Source of the DNA: an uncultured Trueperaceae bacterium
GTDB taxonomy: Bacteria > Deinococcota > Deinococci > Deinococcales > Trueperaceae
Assembly (NCBI GenBank): GCA_937907415.1
Contig: CALCHY010000042.1
Coordinates: forward strand, 1-11,520
Direction of reading: 5' to 3'
Length of the DNA: 11,520 nucleotides
Shown here: positions 7,701 through 11,520 of the stretch, one piece after another
How positions within the stretch are numbered: position 1 is the stretch's first letter
Layout of the letters: every line of letters starts with the position of its first letter
The notes under the pieces: generated by a model
Told to the model about the DNA's origin: nothing
The model's input: only the letters and a program-made list of their open reading frames with translations
Database searches by the model: none
Made by a program: the position numbers and the translations under genes

Positions 7701-9407
7701 GTACTCGGGCGCCTCCAATCGGTGGACGCTAACATCCCATTGGCGGTGTGGGGATACCTGCAGTTCATGAACGGAAACGACGAGGACGCCCTAGGGCTGT
7801 GGAACAGCGCCGGGACGTCGTTCGGCTCATACGACTTCTCGAAACAACATCGCCAACTCCTGGCCCTTGAACAGCCCTACCCCGCCTCCCTACGGACGCT
7901 CGCAGAACTGAACGAGTTCACCATTCTGTTGAAGACATACCGCGCCAACCCGGGTGTAAAGCTGGAACAGCCCGACCTAGAGCGCGTGCTGGAAGCCAGC
8001 ATCACGACAGGCAGCTACGACGATGTAGCCAGCGTCCTTCCGTACATCACCCGCACTCTCTCCCTCGTTTGGTCCTTTGCGCAGCTGGCGGGACTACCAG
8101 CCCCGAACCCCTTGACCCCCGACCTCCTGGACCACCTGCTCCTACGAGTGGTGGAGGAGGCCGAATTGGCGCGCATTGAGGGCCTTGTCTCGCGCAACGA
8201 GCTGATCGCTAAGAAGGAGTCGAACCAGGCGGCACACAGGACTCGGAAGGCCACCACCGATTACCTCCGGGCGAACCGGAAGACGTGGCTCCCACGATTA
8301 CTGGGCTTCATTGCCCGCAGCGAGACGCTGGCCCAACAGCCGCGCAACAAGCTCAAGTCGCTGTTCGGTTCCCTCAAGGGAATACTTGCCGAGGCCAACA
8401 GCGCGCAGGCGAGTGAGCTGGACGTCGCAGAGCTTGGAGCCATCGCGGAGCGCATCGGCAGCTACGGCGACGCGCTCACCTTCTACGAGCAGCTCGCCGC
8501 TCGCGAAGACGCAACTAACGCTAGCAGGCGCGCCGCCATCGAACGATGGATTGCCATCCGGGAGCGCCAGGCTCGCGAGAGCGAAGAGCAGGGTAGGGCG
8601 AAGAACGCGGGAGAGCACCGTAAGCAAGCACGGCAGCGTCGCCGTGAGATCGACCTGGCGAGCGATGTCCGTCTCGCCCCCTATCCGGTTCTCAAGGCTT
8701 TAGGGTCCATGGCGGCACTCGGTCGGGATCAGGTGGAGGCACCGGTCGAGGCAGCCGCGAGGGGGGACGTCTCCGCTGGCCAGGAAGTCCGCCACCGTGC
8801 CCCCATCGCTTCGTCATCCGGGGACACTAGGATCAGCCCAACCACACCCGGTGCTGAGGCGAACCAGACCACCAAATCTCCAGTTGACCACCCCCACCCG
8901 ATGGCAAATGAGGGGGGTACGAGACACGGGAGCCACCCCAAACGACCCCAACCAACGGAGCCCGGCACTCCTGAGGCAGACCTCGCTCGGCTCGTTGGCC
9001 GGCAGACTGGCACGGGCGACATAGTTGGAAAGCTGATGGAACCAACAATCACCGACAAGATCGGAAGTGGCAAGAGACCAGCCAGCGCCCAACCGCCTGC
9101 CCCGGCCAGTGAACACGCGGAAGAAGCCATCCGGCCACGCACCAAGGTGGAGGTCAGCATCGGCCGCATCTCGGTCACCTACTTCCCGATTTCCGGCACG
9201 GTCAGATTGGACGACGACACTGGAGAAAACATCACCCTCAAGGAGGGGTGCGACCCGACCGCCACCGTCGCCATCGACTCAACCGCGGCCGGCACCTACT
9301 CGTACGGCACCTGGGGTGTTGAGTTCCATCGCCACGCGAAAGGCGTGACCCTGACCTGGAGCGATTCCGGCATACAGTTCACTTTCCCCTCGGTCGGAGC
9401 CGATTGA
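4704..9407 (+). CDS. large UvrD-like SF1 helicase with RelE-like N-terminus and TPR-like repeats
   Basis: Predicted 1567-residue cytoplasmic ATPase/helicase. Residues 1-90 (YVYITDRCKEDAQSL, basic RKKSKGRR at 49-56, beta strands to SSDYRDFL at 80-87) resemble the RelE/ParE toxin fold. 100-300 is unassigned. Helicase motifs: Walker A GRAGSGKST 307-315; Walker B DEAQD 529-533; motif III AGDPFQT 566-572; YNYRS 612-616; MRAKGLEF 714-721; motif VI NRLYVAASRPK 760-770. TPR-like helical repeats fill about 846-920 and 1243-1315, with mainly helical sequence between. 1339-1480 is a Pro/Thr/Ser-rich linker and 1481-1567 a beta-rich domain. No signal peptide, membrane helix or recognisable classical nuclease motif is seen. 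The combination of SF1 helicase, RelE-like part and TPRs resembles eukaryotic TRANK1-like proteins as I recall them. UvrD-like helicases also act in phage defence (for example GajB of Gabija), so a defence role is plausible but unproven. The gene has no internal stop, unlike all its neighbours. Confidence 0.9.
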   Translation: MALYVYITDRCKEDAQSLGFEATMAKAKAQLLEAQRVVGFHDFPPPYIRKKSKGRRLLASRHAVGEDTVITFLRVVSRESSDYRDFLDDRDRYRDLKLKPLINSIDLNAFVEKARSEVQVQELREPTNEELAFLFRAHSFQDAYTGDVIVSETHEWVEAVKSQEISPRLSDFHRAVLEIAQSDDDEPGLRSLAMGSRQIVYRNFAERRRLLLIGVTPRSEPIPAKLQERYGALADSANPELDEIGRVSRRAYPQLVLADEDAWFEIQADSEANLALSFEETEVLFSADANSQSSVDDVRGFPLFINGRAGSGKSTILQYLFSDYLASYLSMSDRAFEPPAYFTYNSELLERARKVVGSLLHHGAHGMVVGGARPDLNRDQKVLDNSFHQLHRFLYDLLPAGLKQTRFRDDAEHKVTYARFKALWHEKFGKTASLRDQKEFGPDLSWHVIRTYIKGMSLEPGEPLEPEDYASLPQKRRTVTLETYERVYSRVYESWYRLLGEEGYWDDQDLAHALLEEGIQPRFPAIFCDEAQDFTPLELEVLYRLSIFSDRSLHGYLSQRVPFVFAGDPFQTLNPTGFSWDAIKANYTTKLLDNSNPDDGSSRQINYRELEYNYRSTWPIVKFSNTLQAMRSRLLDVTLAPQSAWSNGEAAQNPLWYDRADESVAEQLRRQTELTIIVPVDEGEEAAFVKSDPLLSKVVEKDEHDTPMNVLSPMRAKGLEFRRVALYGFGAAAPASLMTLIDNPEEMTPEEALPFEYFINRLYVAASRPKRRLFVIDSADSLTRFWDFARSDAKLQEFTQRLKNARAWQGKLGILQQGLPEAWQGEREDQGEVADKLRNEGFNNRDPYLLRQAALQFEAAGSALKAKECRAAAFEMEGATEKAARTYLELGQTERATRVIWQANDLNLMREAMESHDLGNGLEVRLARMVDGPGPSRAEGLALLTAIAEAAERDADMQTRVLTELAWGERIADVALAMVAHLNEMERGEAGGVAAALVRVLGRLQSVDANIPLAVWGYLQFMNGNDEDALGLWNSAGTSFGSYDFSKQHRQLLALEQPYPASLRTLAELNEFTILLKTYRANPGVKLEQPDLERVLEASITTGSYDDVASVLPYITRTLSLVWSFAQLAGLPAPNPLTPDLLDHLLLRVVEEAELARIEGLVSRNELIAKKESNQAAHRTRKATTDYLRANRKTWLPRLLGFIARSETLAQQPRNKLKSLFGSLKGILAEANSAQASELDVAELGAIAERIGSYGDALTFYEQLAAREDATNASRRAAIERWIAIRERQARESEEQGRAKNAGEHRKQARQRRREIDLASDVRLAPYPVLKALGSMAALGRDQVEAPVEAAARGDVSAGQEVRHRAPIASSSGDTRISPTTPGAEANQTTKSPVDHPHPMANEGGTRHGSHPKRPQPTEPGTPEADLARLVGRQTGTGDIVGKLMEPTITDKIGSGKRPASAQPPAPASEHAEEAIRPRTKVEVSIGRISVTYFPISGTVRLDDDTGENITLKEGCDPTATVAIDSTAAGTYSYGTWGVEFHRHAKGVTLTWSDSGIQFTFPSVGAD

Positions 9408-9500
9408 CCTTCACCCCGGGACATGCCGCTGGATTCTCCTAGAACCTTCCAGTCTCCCTCCCTATAAGTAGCTCTTGCGCACAGGCCCTGTTCACCCACA

Positions 9501-9508
9501 GAAGGGGG
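9501..9508 (+). promoter_or_regulatory. ribosome binding site of the small downstream gene
   Basis: GAAGGGGG lies 10 nt before ATG 9519 and favours that start over later TTG codons. A TATAAG at 9471-9476 could be a -10 box, but I see no good -35 partner. The small gene may have its own promoter or be read through from the helicase gene. Confidence 0.5.
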
Positions 9509-9518
9509 CTCCCGACCC

Positions 9519-10013
9519 ATGCGCAACGACCGATCGAGTCTCGACTCGCACGATGACGCTCAAGTTGACGAGACCCGCGTAAAGCGGCCAGCCGACTCTT
9601 CTCGCAGGGTTCTCAAGTAGGCAGTAGTCGCGAAGGTCGCTGAGGTCACGGCAGGAGCTGGCACGTTGCTCGACAAGACCCGCAAGACCTTGATTGGCGA
9701 CGGCCCGGATTGCATCGAGGCCGAGTGCGCCCACTTATCCGGAATCCTCCAGCCCAACTCGGCGATCGCTCCCAACCACGCCATTCAGGCGTTCGCCGCA
9801 GCCGGAATTGCTACTGGGCTCCTCAGCTTTGAGACACCCATCATGAGCTTCCCTCGGGGTCATAAGGATGTCGACGCTGGAGTGCTCCAGCAGTTGTGGC
9901 GAAGCGTCTTCCCGGAGGCGGATGTTGCTCGGGCCGTCAACACATTGATGGACCGGGTACCAGGCCCGCGTGCGGCAGAAGAAACGTTCCACCGCATCCA
10001 CCACGAGCGGTGA
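9519..10013 (+). pseudogene. small unknown gene with one in-frame TAG, downstream of the helicase
   Basis: From ATG 9519, which has a good RBS, the frame runs 33 codons to TAG 9618-9620. It then stays open in the same frame to TGA 10011-10013, for a total of about 164 codons if the TAG is ignored. The first part is charged and polar (MRNDRSSLDSHDD). The rest alternates Ala-rich helices (AVVAKVAEVTAGAGTLLDK, NHAIQAFAAAGIATGLL) and ends RAAEETFHRIHHER. There is no signal peptide or clear membrane helix, and I do not recognise a family. It starts 111 bp after the helicase stop on the same strand and could be its partner. A TTG at 9666 could restart translation as a shorter 115-residue protein, but no RBS supports it. 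The simplest reading is a recent nonsense mutation. Confidence 0.5.
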
Positions 10014-10042
10014 ACCCCGGAATCTCGGCGGGCCCCTTAGGT

Positions 10043-10061
10043 GGGAAGCGGTAAGCTTCCC
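10043..10061. repeat. hairpin in the leader of IS3 orfA
   Basis: GGGAAGC and GCTTCCC form a perfect 7-bp stem with a GGTAA loop. It is followed within a few bases by the purine-rich GGAAAGGG, a likely RBS, before ATG 10076. Leader hairpins that dampen transposase expression are known in several insertion sequences. Here that role is inference. Confidence 0.4.
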
Positions 10062-10075
10062 GGAAAGGGTTCGGC

Positions 10076-10357
10076 ATGCAGAGAAAGCGTCGGAACCATT
10101 CACCCCAGTCCAAGGCCCAGATCGCTTCTGAGGCGGCGCGCGAGGAGAAGACCATCGCGGAGTTGTCGCGCGAGTACGGGGTGCATGCCAACCAGATCGG
10201 CGCCTAGAAGGCGCAGCCCTTGGAGGGCGCCTCGGGCTTGTTCACGCCCGCGGCGGAGCGTAACCGCGTCAGCGAGGCTGACACCAAGGAGTTGTTGGCG
10301 AAGACCGGTGAGCTTACGATGGAGCGCGATTGCTTGTTCTGAGCACTGAAGCGCTGA
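10076..10357 (+). pseudogene. IS3-family transposase OrfA (helix-turn-helix), broken
   Basis: ATG 10076 leads into KRRNHSPQSKAQIASEAAREEKTIAELSREYGVHANQI, cited here only as the classic OrfA helix-turn-helix region (residues about 3-42). Relatives continue with a Trp-Lys pair where this copy has TAG (10205-10207), a typical TGG-to-TAG mutation. The frame continues in register (LEGASGLF...ELLAKTGELTMERDCLF) to TGA 10340-10342. Relatives suggest that stop is also secondary and that the original end is TGA 10355-10357. OrfA normally binds the element's ends and supplies the N-terminal half of the OrfAB fusion through -1 frameshifting. It cannot do so here. Confidence 0.72.
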
Positions 10358-11118
10358 CCCCAAAAGAACGAAAGGCCTTGATCGACGAGGAGAGCGAGAT
10401 GCCGGTAACGAAGCAATGCGAGCTGCTTAAGGTGAACTGCGCAAGCGTCTACTACCAGCCGGTGGCGGTGCCAGCCGAGGACCTGGCGGTGATGCGCGCC
10501 ATGGACGACATCCACCTGCTCAGGCCGTTCCTCGGCAGCCGCCGCTTCGTGGAAGAACTGCAGGGCAAGGGCTTTACGGTGAACCGCAAGCGCGTGCTGC
10601 GCCAGATGCGCGTGATGAACCTGAACCCCATCTACCCGAAACCTAAGACCAGCAAGCGCGGAGCTGGCGTGGGCCACAAGATCTACCCATACCTGGTGGA
10701 CGGGCTGAAGATCGACCGCCCGAACCAGGTGTTGGCCGCCGACATCACCTACATCCCGATGGCGCGGGGCTTCGCCTACCTGGTCGGCGTCATCGACGCG
10801 TACAGCCGCCCGCTGCTCGCCTGACGGTTATCGAACAGCATGGACGGCAAGGGCCCGTGGCGGGACAACGTGTTCATCGAGCGCTTCTCGTGGAGTGTCA
10901 ATCACGAGCACGTCTACCTGCACGCCTACGACGACCAGCGCGTCACCAGGAACGGCAACGGAGCATACATTGAGCATCACAACCACGACCGGCGGCACTC
11001 CAGCCTCGAATAGCTCACGCGCGTTCACGCATACCACCAGAACCAGCCTGTTGCCGCATTGTCATCGCCGCCCCCTGCTGACTGGGCGGCTCGCTCCTCA
11101 CCGCTGGGGGCGCGATAA
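10330..11118 (+). pseudogene. IS3-family transposase OrfB (DDE integrase core), broken
   Basis: The frame carries family landmarks: KQCELLKVNCASVYYQP, FLGSRRFVEEL, VNRKRVLRQMR, YPKPKTSK, KIYPYLVDGL, PNQVLAADITYIPMARGF, then TGA 10822-10824, where relatives have Trp. The same frame continues RLSNSMDGKGPWRDNVFIER to TAG 11011-11013 (Tyr in relatives) and finally TAA 11116-11118. The first catalytic Asp (10741-10743) and the last Glu (10879-10881) remain. RLSN is joined almost directly to SMDGKG, so the roughly 50 residues that normally carry the second catalytic Asp (the NTDQGSQF stretch) are missing. Two stops plus the loss of a catalytic residue make this copy dead. Confidence 0.8.
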
Positions 11119-11394
11119 CACCCAGGAACCAAGGAAAGCCAATCTAAGAACAGGGTCCAGGGCTGTCGTCCCCCGCAACACGCTTGCCTTCCAGGCAACG
11201 GGCGCTAAGCTGCTCGATTCGCGGGAGTTTGGGTAGGAGTGGGCCCGGACCCCACCCACTTGCCAGCACCCCCCCGCATGCACCCGTTGCGGGTCAGCGC
11301 ATCTGCTGCCCTAACGCGTCATGCGAGCGACCACCTCGGTTGCAGCTCGCAAGCGGTTGACGTCAGGCTTCTTGTGCTTGACGCTTGATGCACG
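11119..11394. other. spacer between the IS3 remnant and the antitoxin-like gene
   Basis: No recognisable gene. TTGCCT/AGGCAA at 11184-11198 is a 6-bp hairpin with a 3-nt loop and no T-tail. The true right end of the IS3 element probably lies in the first part of this stretch. TTGACG occurs twice (11357 and about 11379) before the antitoxin-like gene, but no -10 box is placed well enough to call a promoter. Confidence 0.4.
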
Positions 11395-11520
11395 ATGCCC
11401 ACCCGCACCACTCTGTCCATTGCCGACGACGCCACGGACTCGCCGACGCGAGCGGCGGCCCCTCGGGGCCGTCATCTCGCAGCTGGCGCGCACTGCCATG
11501 CGCCGTGAGAGCGCGGCTAG
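11395..11520 (+). pseudogene. VapB-like antitoxin, frameshifted, cut by the window edge
   Basis: ATG 11395 opens MPTRTTLSIADDATDSP, the strand-then-acidic start typical of ribbon-helix-helix VapB antitoxins. In that frame the sequence then turns into arginine-rich nonsense. One frame over it reads RERRPLGAVISQLARTAMRRESAA up to the window end, which is the usual second half of a VapB N-terminal domain (LG-VIS-LAR-A-RR). The two halves are too close together, so a short deletion with frameshift near 11440-11455 is likely. VapB neutralises the PIN-domain RNase VapC, normally encoded immediately downstream, here beyond the window. The continuation and any vapC cannot be seen. The minus-strand open frame over the same bases (ending at 11311) looks like a shadow. 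Confidence 0.5.

Larger units (their letters stand above)
10043..11118 (+). mobile_element. IS3-family insertion sequence remnant
   Basis: This remnant has the orfA/orfB arrangement of IS3-family elements, with orfB in the -1 frame relative to orfA. Both genes are broken. I could not find convincing terminal inverted repeats or a target duplication, so the true outer ends are unknown; the given range covers only the leader hairpin and the two coding remnants. The remnant begins about 30 bp after the small unknown gene. Confidence 0.75.

Noticed and set aside
1108..11013. TAG as a sense codon (recoding), because several frames continue across TAG (1108, 2526, 2907, 9618, 10205, 11011).
   Set aside because: The same genes also carry TGA stops (2292, 2949, 10340, 10822), frameshifts and deletions, relatives have different residues at the TAG sites (Tyr, Trp, charged), and the intact helicase gene has no in-frame TAG. 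Ordinary decay explains it.
11200..11235. Segment resembling a tRNA T-arm (CTCGATTCGCGGGAG).
   Set aside because: No acceptor stem, anticodon arm or D-arm can be drawn around it, and the loop does not fit GTTCRANYC properly.
11311..11499. Minus-strand open frame that could be the 3' end of a gene entering from the right.
   Set aside because: Its Arg/Gly-rich product matches nothing, and the opposite strand carries recognisable VapB-like sequence over the same bases.
1..11520. CRISPR array, rRNA, or phage structural genes.
   Set aside because: No regularly spaced repeats, no rRNA-like conserved segments and no capsid, portal or integrase motifs were seen on either strand.

Overview
The window is GC-rich bacterial DNA and reads as an accessory region. 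One very large intact gene stands among the remains of at least six broken ones. The sequence has no clear phylum marker. The two transposase types and the exopolysaccharide-type genes occur in many high-GC groups (Deinococcota, Actinomycetota, Chloroflexota), so I do not name an organism. I see no tRNA, rRNA or CRISPR array.

Layout, left to right. Positions 1-373 hold no supported gene. 374-1918 is an insertion sequence of the IS1634 type (IS4 superfamily) with perfect 15-bp terminal inverted repeats but a transposase carrying frameshifts, a stop and internal deletions. 1919-4320 holds decayed surface-polysaccharide genes: an unidentified fragment with a membrane segment, a fragment resembling a xylan-type carbohydrate-binding module, and a multi-lesion O-antigen ligase/polymerase (Wzy_C type) with an inserted beta-rich carbohydrate-binding-like domain. 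4321-4703 is a spacer. 4704-9407 is an uninterrupted 1567-codon gene for a UvrD-like superfamily 1 helicase. Its N-terminus looks like a RelE/ParE-type toxin fold, TPR-like helical repeats follow the helicase core, and after a Pro/Thr/Ser-rich linker comes a small beta-rich C-terminal domain. 9519-10013 is a small unknown gene downstream on the same strand, broken by one in-frame TAG. 10043-11118 is the remnant of an IS3-family element in the usual two-frame orfA/orfB layout, with stops and loss of the middle catalytic region. 11395-11520 is the start of a frameshifted VapB-like antitoxin that runs off the window edge.

The contrast is the main biological message. Every neighbour has stops or frameshifts, while 4.7 kb of helicase gene has none. 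The helicase is therefore either a recent arrival or under selection. Its architecture (RelE-like fold + SF1 helicase + TPR + accessory domain) and its island setting suggest a defence or conflict role. This is inference only; no function can be proved from the sequence.
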